Below, piece after piece: positions 23,581 to 33,911 of a stretch of 64,000 nucleotides of DNA. How positions within the stretch are numbered: position 1 is the first letter of the stretch; each line of letters opens with the position of its first letter. A model generated the notes under the pieces. The model saw only the letters and a list, made by a program, of their open reading frames with translations, searched no databases and was not told the DNA's origin. Both the position numbers and the translations under genes were made by a program. Source of the stretch: Corinectria fuckeliana (taxonomy: Eukaryota > Ascomycota > Sordariomycetes > Hypocreales > Nectriaceae); assembly GCA_019137255.1 (NCBI GenBank), contig WPDH01000075.1, positions 124,001 to 188,000 on the forward strand. The letters run 5' to 3'.

Positions 23581-25989
23581 ATACTAAGCTGTTTTATAGT
23601 CTAAGATAGCTATAAGTAAGTAGAATAATCTTATAGAAGCTATATATACTACTACTATATAGAGCTCTCTAATAGTATAATTATTACCTTACTTTTAGTC
23701 TTTTTAGACTACCTATTAGGCTCTTATATAAGAGTTTTTATTAGTAAGGTATTTTATATTATAAACTTATTTTCTGTTAAGAACTTAAGCCTCTTATAGT
23801 CTCTCTATAAGGTCTTATACAGTCTTACTAATAAGACTGTTATATTACTTTTTCTTAGCTAGTCTTTAGACTTTTATATAGTTCTTATATTTTTAGGCTT
23901 GCTTTTAGGTCTTTAGGGCTGTGATTTTATCTAGTATGATTTTATATACTTTTAGTAATATAAATATAACATACTAGACTTTCTTAATAATCTTATCTTA
24001 CTTTTTATATACCTTAGTAGGTATAGTTAGGCTGTTATATATTTTTTAGTAGTTAGGTTAGCTCTAATTTCACATAATATAATTAGAAGGCTTAAAAGGG
24101 GCTTTCTTTTAGTATTACCTTTTCTTTCTTTAAGGCTAAGACTTAGAAACAGGCTTAGTACCTAAGATCTTAGTTAGAGGGTCTTATAAGGTCTTAAAAG
24201 TATTTTTAAAGCTGCCTAGCATATTAGGAAATAGTATTTCTGCCTTAAGAATATTATTATTAGTCTATCTATAAGAGGAGGTACTAAAAGATAAAGTTAT
24301 CTTTCTTTAGGCCTCTTATAGCTTTATAGTAGCTCTAGGCTTATTAACTAACTTCTGTTATATTTCTAGCTTAGTAATAGTCTTCTGCTGCTTTTTATAG
24401 ACTTTTTTAGGTCTTATAGTAATATAGCCTTTAATAAAAATTATATAGCTACCTTCTAAGATCTCTAGGTTAATTAGTATAGTCTTAAGCTTTAGAATAT
24501 CCTCTAGGCCTTTCTTATCTCTATAGATCTCTCTAAATCTAACATCTTAGGCTCTTATAACCCTCTTTTTATTAGAAAGCTAGACCTTATAGATATATCT
24601 TTTTATGCCTTTTATACCCACTAGAAATCCCTTTTAAGCTTATAGAGTTATCTTTTCTAATCTAACTCTTCTCTAGTTAGAAATATATATATAAGTAATA
24701 TATTCTTATATTCTAATATGCTTAAGGTAGGGTATATAAGGCATGTTAATAATCTAGAACATCTTCTAAATTAGGGCTTTATTATTCTTATTAGTAAAGG
24801 TAGGGAGTTAATTATTAATATAAATGCTTATTTTAATATAGAGCAGCTATAATAGCTTTAACAGCTTAGTGTTAATATATATAGCTTAAGCTTCTTTAAT
24901 TAGGGCTCTACTAGCTCTCTTAATATAGCTGTTTTATTCTAGTGTATAAGAAGTGCTAAATCTTATACTAATATCTTTCTTTAAGGCCTAACTCTTAATC
25001 TTCTTACTTTTAAACTCTAAGGTATTATTAAAGTAGAGTATCTTAATCTTATATTTAGCGCTTATATTTTTTATAGCCTTTTTTCACCTTTTAATCTTAG
25101 GTAAAGCTTAGTCTCTTATCTAAAGCAGAATATACTAGTAAAAGCTTATAGTAGTATTAATTCTATAAAAGCTATAGTAGTAGCCTTTAAGGCCCTATAA
25201 GGTTAGCTTAATAATATCTTAGAAAATATAGTCTAGGAAGATTAAGGTCTTAACTAGAGGGGTCTTACTAACTATCTTATTAGTCTTAGCTAGGTAATAA
25301 GTCTTATAGTAAAATCCTTTTAATATAGTAGTATTAATATAGATACTTATATCCTAATAGGCTTTAAAGACTCTATTAGGGCTAGTATAAGCTAGCTAGT
25401 AGTATATAATACTATATTTAATAGCCTTAATAGATATATTCTTTAGTAGGGCTATAAAGTTATAAAAGCCTTAAGGCTTTTCACACTTTAAGATAGTAAT
25501 ATTATAGTGCTAAATTATATTATAGACCTTCTGTCTTATTACTTTAATAGCTATAATATTTATATACCTATTAATAATTATACCTTTTCTTTTAAGAACT
25601 CTTAGGCTAAGCATATTTACTACTCCCTTAGGGTAATAGTAAACCCCTTCTAAGAATAGAGATTCTTAGGCTATAATAATCTTAATATTATCTTAACTAT
25701 AAATATAAAGATTTCTACTATTACTTATAGTTATTTATTTATAGCTTTTAGCTTTAACAAAAAAGGTAAACTACTTCTTATTATTAAAGTAGTAGTTTAA
25801 GCACCTAGAATTAATAATCATATTATTCTAAAATGCTTTTTTTATTACTAAGAGAGTTACTTTCTTATAGGTAGTCTAAAATGCTATTATCTAGCTAAAT
25901 AGTATTATATTAGCAAAGTTAGCTCTTACTATCTTAATAGATATATTTTCTTAGGCTGGCATGTTTATACCTTAGGCTCTAGCTTGCCT

Positions 25990-26067
25990 CTTAAGCTCTA
26001 GGTATTTCTTCTAGTATTTATCTGCTTTATAATACCTTCCAGCCTTTAAGAGAGAGCAGTTTATACA
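25990..26067 (-). pseudogene. Gag zinc-knuckle remnant
   Basis: Minus-strand translation shows CINC (26067-26056) followed by KAGRYYKADKY, a stop, and KKYLELK. This resembles the Copia-type Gag pattern CxxC...H...KCW..HPELR with its later ligands lost to C-to-T/G-to-A changes. It places Gag at the right-hand end. Confidence 0.5.
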
Positions 26068-27319
26068 CAGAAGGTTACTATTCTTATTCTTAGTATTTAT
26101 AAAAGCCTATAATATCTTTAAGTTGCCCTAGAGTGCCTAAGAAGGCTGGTTTTTTTATAAATCTATTATAAAGTTAGTACTATTATTCTTTTTAGTATTA
26201 GCTTGCCTTATTAGAAAATTAATAACTTTTAACTTTATAATCTTATTACCTCTTTTAAGGTTATACATCTAGTTATTATACTAGACCTTATTTAACCTTT
26301 TAATCCTATTTAGTGCTATAGTAATAAAGACCTCTTTTAGGACTATAATCTTATTTCTAATATATCTTTATATAAAGTAAAGCTTCTTATTAAAGGTAGT
26401 AAGTAAGATAAATTCCTCTCTGTTAAGCTTAAAAAATATTAATAAAAGGTTATAAAAAGTATCTTCTAAGGCTAGGCAGACTATCTTTCTGATAAACCTA
26501 TACATCTAAGCTACTATATAAGTATTATAATCCTATCTAGCTTAAGATAGCTTTCTTAAGACCTTAGATAACAGATAGTTAATTAGAAAGCCTCTTATAT
26601 ATATATTTTTTATCCTAAAAGCTTATATCTCTATATTTATTATACTTTCCTCTAGTTTACTATTAGTCTTAATAAACTTCTCTAGACTAAATATCTATAA
26701 GTTTAATATTAGCTTAATCTTCTATTTATCTTAGTCTTTTATTATCTTAAGCTTTTCTATTATTAGGGCGTAAAATATAAAGCTTAACTAGCTTTATAGC
26801 CTATTAGAGTTAAACAGACTTATTTCTTTTCTAACTAGAGATACTCTTAATAGTTAAGATTCTTATATTAAAGTCTTAGTAAATATTATTAAGATTTCAC
26901 TTTAAATTAAGATTTTTTATATATAAAAGGGCTTATATAACCTTTAGTATCTGTTTTATAAAGTTATATAATTCTAATCGCTAAAACTATATATAATTTA
27001 ATATAAAGTTAGTTAGAATAGACTAAAATTTTAAAGGTTAATAGATTTAATATTAATTATCTTATATATAAAGTCTTAGACCTAGCTAGTAACTAAGTAT
27101 TATTATAGATTAATTGCTGCTTATAGAGTAGCTCTTCTGTGAGTATATAAGGATTTAAGGTCTAATAACTTATCTCTGTCTAGGTATATTACTTTAATTC
27201 AGCCTATCTAAGTCCTAAAGTAATCTACTTTCACTTAAAGTTATATTAAAAGAAAGGTAAGAGTATAGAGAATCTCAGGGAGATATTTTTCTCTAAATTA
27301 CGCGTGGTTTTATACGCGA

Positions 27320-27332
27320 GGGGCTTATAACC
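27320..27332 (-). other. half-tRNA-iMet-type primer-binding site
   Basis: The plus-strand bases GGGGCTTATAACC directly abut the right LTR. They match the anticodon stem-loop of eukaryotic initiator tRNA-Met (GGGCTCATAACC, from memory) apart from one C-to-T change that fits RIP. Ty5 and copia are known to prime from an internal half of this tRNA instead of its 3' end. Confidence 0.6.
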
Positions 27333-27446
27333 TGTTGTTGGCAATAATACTGTAGGATTGATCTATCTGACTAGCTAGCTCCAAGAGGGCGGCGTTATGG
27401 GCCTTAGGTGCCCTAGGTGGTGGCCTCAGGCCACCACCCCTCAACA
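27333..27446 (-). repeat. right LTR (5' LTR of the element)
   Basis: 114 bp with perfect TGTTG...CAACA ends. It carries A where the left copy has G at four places, three of them TpG to TpA. Confidence 0.95.
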
Positions 27447-27451
27447 GGATC
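27447..27451. repeat. target-site duplication, right copy
   Basis: GGATC immediately after the right LTR, identical to 22154-22158. Confidence 0.9.
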
Positions 27452-28175
27452 ATTCGCCCTCTACACAACATGGGACTGGTCATGCTAAACATCTCTACTT
27501 CTTTTCAGTTAACCTCTTATTATTATTCCCCAACAATGGACCTCTTCGTCTCGTACGTTACCGTAAATCAAAGACAGGGTCGGCATCGATGATGAACATC
27601 TTACTCCGTACCTATGCCGGGGTTCTTTTGAAGGCCGTCTTGACATGCACAATAGTTCCTCTCCCACTCCGCCTCACCGGCATAGACCTATCACCATCAC
27701 CAATTCCTCCGCCTGCCTTTCTGTAATTGTCCGTCTCGCCATCGATGGCCTTGTACAGTCCACTCATGGGGCAGCCACTTCCCCTTCTTGGGGACAATCC
27801 CCATTCGCCCCTGCGCTGACCGTTGCACTCTCTCGCATCCCCGTTTGTCTCCAGCAAATAAGACATCGCCATCGTTGCGCGACTGCATGGGTGCGGCGCT
27901 AATCCGCGTGCCAAGCTCTTCGCTTTGCGACCTGCCGTTTCCGCTCCAGCTCCCGATAGGCTAGTAGATTAAGCTGCTACGCTTAATTGCTTGGTAAATG
28001 ATCGTCATGCTTCGTGTGGCCATGCAGAGGGAACTTTGTCGATCCATCGACGAGGTTCTTGTCTACACTGCTCTATATAATCGCCTCATCGCCGCGGGCG
28101 TTGGTCCCCTTCAGAATTTGCACGACAAGCTCCACCCGAGAGAATATCGCAGGATTCTGAGCATCGTACTTCACC
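27452..28175. other. promoter and leader of aminopeptidase
   Basis: 724 bp between the transposon and the aminopeptidase ATG. A TATATAA box lies at 28074-28080, 96 bp before the ATG. No other gene is supported. Confidence 0.5.
28074..28080 (+). promoter_or_regulatory. TATA box of aminopeptidase gene
   Basis: TATATAA within an otherwise GC-balanced stretch about 100 bp upstream of the start codon, a normal position for a fungal TATA box with a short leader. Confidence 0.45.
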
Positions 28176-29738
28176 ATGAAGGTTCTCACTGGTCTGCTCT
28201 ACGGAGCGTTGCTTGCGGCCGAGGTGGCGGGCAAGAAGTTGACCGCCAGCCAGGTTGAGGGAGACATCAAGAAGTCCAAGTAGGCATCCTTAATTCAACA
28301 GCTTTTGGAATCAATCTCTGACAGACCTAGTCTTAAGAAGACCCTCTCAGACTTGAACGAAATCGCTACAAAGAATGATGGCAATAGAGCCTTCGGCCTC
28401 CCTGGCTACAAGGCTTCCGTGGACTACATCCGGGATCAAGTCGAGGGCAAGTACGGAAAGTACTTTGACACATATGTCCAGCCGTTCAACCATACCTTTG
28501 AGCAGACCCGAGACATTTGGGTTCGTGGACCGGACGGTGAAGACGTCTACGTCGTCACTCTCATGTACAACGTAGCTACTCCCGTTCCGGATGGTGTGAC
28601 CGCAGAGCTCATTCCCGTTCCTGATGATACCGAGCGTGGTTCTGGATGCTTCGAAGACCAGTGGGATGGGATCGACGCCACTGGAAAGATTGCCCTCGTT
28701 CTGCGCGGGTCCTGCGCCATTTCCGACAAGCTCAAGCTGGCCAAGGCCCATGGAGCGCTGGCCGTCATCCTCATCAACCAAACTCCTGGCGACAGCATTG
28801 GCGGCGCTACTCTTAGCGCTGAGAACCTTGATCTGATAGTGCCGGTCGGAGTCATCAGGAACGCAGTGGGCGTTGAGTGGCAAGAGCGGCTTGCCGCGGG
28901 CGAGGCTCTCGAGGTCACCCTTCTGGTCGACTCCGTCAACGAAACCAGGGAGTCCTGGAATGTCATTTCGGAGACCAAGGAGGGCGATCCCGACAATGTG
29001 GTCGTGTTGGGAGCTCACCTCGATAGCGTGCAAGCTGGCCCCGGAACCAACGACGATGGCAGTGGAACCGCAGCCCTCCTCGAGATTGCCAAGTCCTTCA
29101 CCAAATACAAGGAATACACCAACAAGGTCCGATTCACTTGGTGGGGTGCCGAGGAGTAAGTAGAAACGAGTTCTCGTGTATGCGTCAATAGCTAACCACA
29201 GCTCTAGGAGTGGCCTGATTGGGTCTCTTTACTACGGCTCTCAGTTGACCGCCAGGGAGGCTGATAAGATTCGATTCTACTTCAACTACGACATGATCGG
29301 CTCTCCTAGCCCCATCTATGCCGTCTATGCAGACAACGACGCAGACAAGGTTGGTGGAGACATCATCGTCAACTGGCTCCGCAAGAAGGGCAAGGACGCC
29401 CAGTACGGGTACGTATTCACCTTCCGCATACCAATATCAATATGCTGATGGTCGTCAACAGGGGATTCGGATCGGATTCGGACTACGTTGCCTTCCTTGA
29501 GCTGGGCATCCCATCATCTGGCATCTTCACTGGCGCAGACACAGATACCGACCCTTGCTACCACCTGGCATGCGATACGCTTGACAACATTAACTGGGCT
29601 GCACTAACCCTTAACACCAAGACTGCCGGGCGAGCGGCGGCTCAGTTTGCTCTGAGTCTGGAGGGAGTTCCCGAGAGAAATCAAACGACCTCAAACCGGA
29701 AGAGTAAGAGGGCCGTGGCATTGAGCTTTGAGAAGTAG
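28176..29738 (+). CDS. secreted M28 aminopeptidase with PA domain
   Basis: Zinc aminopeptidase that removes N-terminal residues from extracellular or vacuolar peptides (family of aminopeptidase Y / fungal Lap2). Four exons: 28176-28279, 28325-29155, 29208-29408, 29462-29738, giving 470 aa with consistent phases. The signal peptide is MKVLTGLLYGALLAAEVAG, followed by a Lys-rich propeptide-like stretch. A protease-associated domain sits at roughly residues 120-220. The M28 metal-site motifs are GAHLDSVQAG near residue 264, NDDGSGTAALLE, WWGAEE with the catalytic Glu near 310 (the intron at 29156-29207 splits the second Glu codon), NYDMIGSP and CYHLACDTLDNI. Two potential disulfide cysteines flank the last His. 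The C-terminal tail is Arg/Lys-rich. The gene appears intact. Confidence 0.95.
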
Positions 29739-30335
29739 TAGGCGAAGCTGTGCTGCGAGCGGAAAGGTTGTCGTTTGAACTCCTTGTTGGAAAATAGCCC
29801 TTTTGGACTAGATCCTTAGACTAGATCATGTATCAACGCATCTTGACTAGACTAAGTAAATCTGTGGGAAGCCGAGAAAGTGGGGTTATAAATGATGATT
29901 TACAATATTCATAAAGAAGCCCTGGACGAACATGTGCACTCTCAAGAGGGGTATCTTCCAAGCATATAACATACATAACTTATGAACGCTTCTCCAACGA
30001 CTCCTTTCGCTATGAAACAAAACCGAGACTGTAAAACACCGACAACTTGTTCTCTAGGTCTGATATCAACCCGTCGATGGTCGCCGTAAGTCGCAGGCCG
30101 TCAAGCTGAACCCGTGCATGAGATTTACAAACTCACAAACTGAGCTTCCGATCTAGGAAACTCCGTACGTAAGCTCCGTGAGAAGAGAGGCAACTTAACC
30201 ATCCTGACTGAAAACGCATCCGACCTCTGCGCCATGAACCTCATACAGAAAGCCCGAGCTCTTCTGGACTGCACAATACGTACACGCCCATGCCGCCCCA
30301 GCACTTGAAAGCACCAAGGCAAAAGCCTCGAGGCC
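29739..30335. other. convergent 3' intergenic region
   Basis: 597 bp between the stops of the aminopeptidase (+) and the small membrane protein (-). No gene seen. Confidence 0.5.
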
Positions 30336-30902
30336 TCAATGAACATGCGGAATCTCTGGAACCCGACGAGGATTTGGAATCGGGATGGCACGGTACGTCG
30401 GGTACCGCGGGCCTCCGGGGACGCGCTCGGCAACCGGGGGCGGCCGCTGCAGAGGGCCGGGCTGCAGCGTACGACGCCATCGTCTCTTGGGCGGCCATGG
30501 CTCGGCGGAGTAGTCGTAGTCGTAGTCGTAGTCCATGTAGGAGCTGCTGTAGCTGCTGTAGCTGCGCCGGTCGTCGCGCCTCACTGGTCGGGGCGGCCGC
30601 TGGCAGCAGCAGCAGAGGATGACGACGACCAGGACGAAGGCGCCCACGACGGAGCCGACGATGGCTCCGATCTGCGCGTCCGAGAGCCCCCCGGCGTCTG
30701 CACTTGCGCCTTCGCCTGCGCCTGCGCCTGCGTCTGCACCTGGGCCAAGGTCGGTGGCTTGCGCCGTGTCCGTCGCCGCTCCACCCAGCGTAACGTGAGT
30801 CGTGAAGGTCGTATGTGCCCATGACAGGGTTTGTGTGATGACATGGACGTCTTGACGAATCGCCAGCGAGTGGGGAAGCGGCTCATCTGTAGTCGTCTCC
30901 AT
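30336..30902 (-). CDS. single-pass membrane protein with Asp-Tyr repeat tail
   Basis: 188 aa in one exon, starting at the only upstream ATG. The N-terminal part of about 45 residues has no clear signal peptide. It is followed by an Ala/Gly-rich low-complexity linker, then LSDAQIGAIVGSVVGAFVLVVVILCCCC, one membrane helix ending in four cysteines (likely palmitoylated), and a basic stop-transfer RPPRPVRRDDRR. The tail carries SSYSSSYMDYDYDYDYS and many Pro/Arg residues. This topology (short ectodomain, GxxxG-like helix, Cys cluster, disordered tail) is common among fungal surface or sensor-like proteins, but no family or function can be assigned. A missing upstream exon with a signal peptide cannot be excluded. 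Confidence 0.65.
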   Translation of the reverse strand: METTTDEPLPHSLAIRQDVHVITQTLSWAHTTFTTHVTLGGAATDTAQATDLGPGADAGAGAGEGASADAGGLSDAQIGAIVGSVVGAFVLVVVILCCCCQRPPRPVRRDDRRSYSSYSSSYMDYDYDYDYSAEPWPPKRRWRRTLQPGPLQRPPPVAERVPGGPRYPTYRAIPIPNPRRVPEIPHVH

Positions 30903-31918
30903 GCTGCGTCGATAGTTTCCCTGTAGTTGCTTGTGGCGTTTGGCTGGCAGGACGCGAGTACAACGTCATTCGGAATGTGCAAGAAGCGCCTTGGGTCTGG
31001 CGGCATCAACCCGGCGAGGACCTTGCCTTTTGTGAGCTCTCCTGCGTGCGGCGCATGCGTTCCATGCGTGCCACACTCTCTTATCACAGGAGGCAACCAC
31101 CTCCTACACATACTGGTCATCTGATGCCCAGCTTGCGGGCACTGCTGCTGTTGTTGCACATAGCAAGAAGGTGAGTGTGTGGGGGGAGACACCAGGAGAA
31201 GCACATCGTTGCACGCAAAAGTCACGATTCCAAGGCGCGATAGCGCTAGGCTGGAGCTCCAAGGCGGGAGGAGGCCCCCGGAAGGCCGAAAGGAGTGGGC
31301 TGTTCTGGAGTATAAGAGGCCAGCCCTCACAGCCTGTTGCATCATGTGGCCCAATGGTGATGTTGCGCCGTGCATGCGGGGGTGGGCTGCCTTGACCAGC
31401 CTCCCAGGGCTGAAAGCAGAGAGCACCTTGCCTTGTTGGGCGCCTTGCGGAGAGGTTGCAGCCTATGTAGCAAGGTGGTCAGCTGCATGATGAGGCTATT
31501 GCTGATGGTGTTGGAGATGCCTCAAATGGCGTCCACCGGGCTGCAGGGCTGGCCACGCGGAACTTGAGTCCAGATCGGAAGCGGTGGCCGGGGCAAAAGA
31601 GCCCTGCCAGACGTAGTACTGGAAATTACCCGGGGCATTTGCCAGCACATCAGAGTCGAACAGATCCAGCAGCAGATGGGTAGTTGATGCGGATCGCCGG
31701 AGTTTGCCTTTTCCGCATCGAGGGTGATCGGAGAAGCCTCCCTTGCATCGGCTCCATCGAACACGTCAGGTCGGTCTGCATGGCGAAGTGAGAGGGGTTG
31801 ACCGATGTTGTGACTTGTGAGGGGGATTGTGCATCTCGGTCGGCTTAGAGAGGCCCCGTCTGTCAGACGGAACCTGGGACACCAGCTTTTGCCATCGAAG
31901 ACTCGCTTAGACTTAGGC

Positions 31919-32247
31919 TGTTTTAACAGGAAACACGCCCTCTTAAGCTAGTATATAGGCTACCAGGTCAGCGACGCTATGGACACACTCACGGCCGGGA
32001 GCCAGTAACGGCCGGCCCGGCCCGCTTCCAGAATAGGAAGCCGAGATGTGGGGCCATCCCGGGCAACGTTCGGAGCTCAGTCTGCGGCTCGAGTCTATCA
32101 TTCATGACAGCGTCGCTCCGATGTCTCCCCTCGATGATTTCTGGCCGGTTACTTACGAATCTCTTGCGTTGTCGATTGAAAGCTTCGAAGGCTCTATAAC
32201 TAGGACTTTATTCTAACAATTACTCCGCCACTTTTGTTAGTGGCGGA
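31919..32247 (-). repeat. candidate LTR relic with inverted repeats
   Basis: On the minus strand a TGTTAG-starting segment (32218 downwards) runs through a TATATAC box near 31960 to TGTTAAAACA near 31919, an LTR-like layout of about 300 bp. Next to its start lie two overlapping inverted repeats: CTAACAA at 32213-32219 with TTGTTAG at 32234-32240, and TCCGCCAC at 32224-32231 with GTGGCGGA at 32240-32247. No matching target duplication was found, so the call is tentative. Confidence 0.3.
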
Positions 32248-33827
32248 TGCTACACATATAGCGTGTGCTAGTCATGTCTACTTCGCTGATTATGTGCTTG
32301 TCAACAAGTCTTCTGGATGAGACCGTTGGACTGAGATGTACGAGGTTCAGAGGGAGCTGAGGAGAAACCTGCCTCATAAGGTCTGAGACTCGTGTCCCCG
32401 TTCTAGACTGTCTCAGCCTGCCCCTCGCAGCATGACCCGTGAGACTCAGTTCAAGACATCGTTCAGCCCTATAACCGACACAACCTACTACTGTGGATGT
32501 CTAGTTATCTGGAAGGACACTGCGATATGACGAGTTGCGCAGGTGGTGTTTGCGCGTATTGGTGGCCTGTCGTTGATGAGGGGCTTGACTTTGCTGCTGT
32601 TATAAATCTGGCTTACAGAGGTGGGTTGAGTGCAGCTTGGAGAGAGGAACCACGTTGAAACAGTCAAGCATCCACTCGAGTCTTCGTGGCATAGTTGGGA
32701 TTGTCCAAGCGTATACAGCCTGAGTCCAAAGGGACCATCCTGGTCGACTCGCTTCAAGGAACCCCGCGTGAGACTCACCTCTGGCAAGTTTGAAGCCGAC
32801 CTTACGAGCACGAAGTACATGATGCGACTTGAGCGTGGGATCTCAGATGCCCAAAACATCAGCTGAGTCATTTGCCGCACACTGATCTCGAAGGATTGTG
32901 GGGTGATCGGGGAATTGTGATGCGTGTCTGACAGCTGTTGGGGGCTATGTCTCTCACGTCCTGTCTCTTGCACGTTGTCTCGCTTGTTGATCGGGATAGG
33001 GTAGACTCTGCAGGACCCCCTTCCAACAGTACCCACCTCGGTTCCTTGGCACGCAGCTCACGCCCATGGCCACTTGCTTCTACCTGCCGAGAATATTGGC
33101 TTGGCGGACGTCGGATCCAACAAGTGCAGCAGCAGGTGGCCGGCGTATGAGAACGAGAGCTCACAGCCAACGTGCAATTCGTGACTAAAAACGATGACAG
33201 AGCGCGTCGCTCAAGAGTACACCGTCCCAACAAATTCCGAGAGAAGATGCCAAATCAGACCGAGGGATAGTCGAGCATTCCCAGGCAGTTGGCTGGTCTT
33301 GCCTACTTGCCTGTTGACTTTTTACAATATCCTTGAGCTAATTTTCCGTGAAAGCCTTGGGCTTGATGGTTCTGTTGTGGCGTACACCGAAGTCTAGGAA
33401 CTGTGGCCGACGATTGGGAAGCCCCAACTTCTCATGCCATGTGCAGTCAGCTGGCTAGGCGTAGGTCGGAGACATGCATGGTCAGCCCAGAACCACTAAG
33501 AGCTGATGTGAAGCTGGTTGGCTTTGAGAGATGCTATTGGAAAAGTCTCACGACAGTTATCCCGGTTTCACTAGATGACGGCTCGTCAAACAGGCATTAA
33601 ATCAAAAGAGGTGCATTACGCCCAGCGTATTTCTCCTGTAGAGTCGCAGCTCCCACCTATAGCCGCGGAGATTTTGAGTATTTGACAATAGGCTATGCTG
33701 ATCCATATCCATTTCATCCATGCGTTATATCCAAGGACCGGCATTTCTGTTCAGTTCCGTTTTCTTTTCTGCCCATTTTGCCTTCTATTACATCCATTAA
33801 GACCCAACGCAGTAAGGAGATTATTTG

Positions 33828-33834
<7 letters not shown>

Positions 33835-33869
<35 letters not shown>
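33835..33869. repeat. (GT)n microsatellite
   Basis: About 35 nt of uninterrupted GT, 43 bp beyond the chitin synthase stop codon, probably inside its 3' UTR. Confidence 0.9.
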
Positions 33870-33870
<1 letters not shown>

Positions 33871-33911
33871 ATGTAGCCAAAAGGCTCGTGGCTTAGTCGT
33901 AGTCGTGACGA

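Larger units (their letters stand above)
22159..27446 (-). mobile_element. RIP-inactivated Ty1/Copia-type LTR retrotransposon
   Basis: Complete 5,288-bp element: two 114-bp direct repeats starting TGTTG and ending CAACA (TAATA in the left copy), flanked on both sides by GGATC. The interior is extremely AT-rich and stop-dense, and there is no open frame of 60 codons over about 5.4 kb. On the minus strand, degraded Copia-type reverse transcriptase blocks lie at low coordinates and a Gag zinc-knuckle relic at high coordinates, so the element runs right to left. A half-tRNA-type primer-binding site abuts the right-hand LTR and a G-rich polypurine-like tract abuts the left-hand one, both agreeing with that orientation. 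The Copia assignment follows from the RT signature, the Gag knuckle type and the priming site. It has no intact protein and cannot move by itself. Confidence 0.93.
30903..33911. other. gene-free region with possible retroelement relic
   Basis: 3.0 kb. Open frames up to 183 codons (for example minus strand 33036-32488) have no recognisable content. 31919-32247 looks like a retroelement LTR relic, and a GT microsatellite lies just downstream of the chitin synthase stop. Confidence 0.5.

Noticed and set aside
22273..27332. Possibility that the AT-rich block is a centromere or mitochondrial insertion
   Set aside because: Flanking LTRs, a target-site duplication and RT/Gag relics explain it as a RIP-mutated transposon.
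32488..33036. 182-codon minus-strand frame
   Set aside because: No similarity, no splice context, mixed composition; likely chance.
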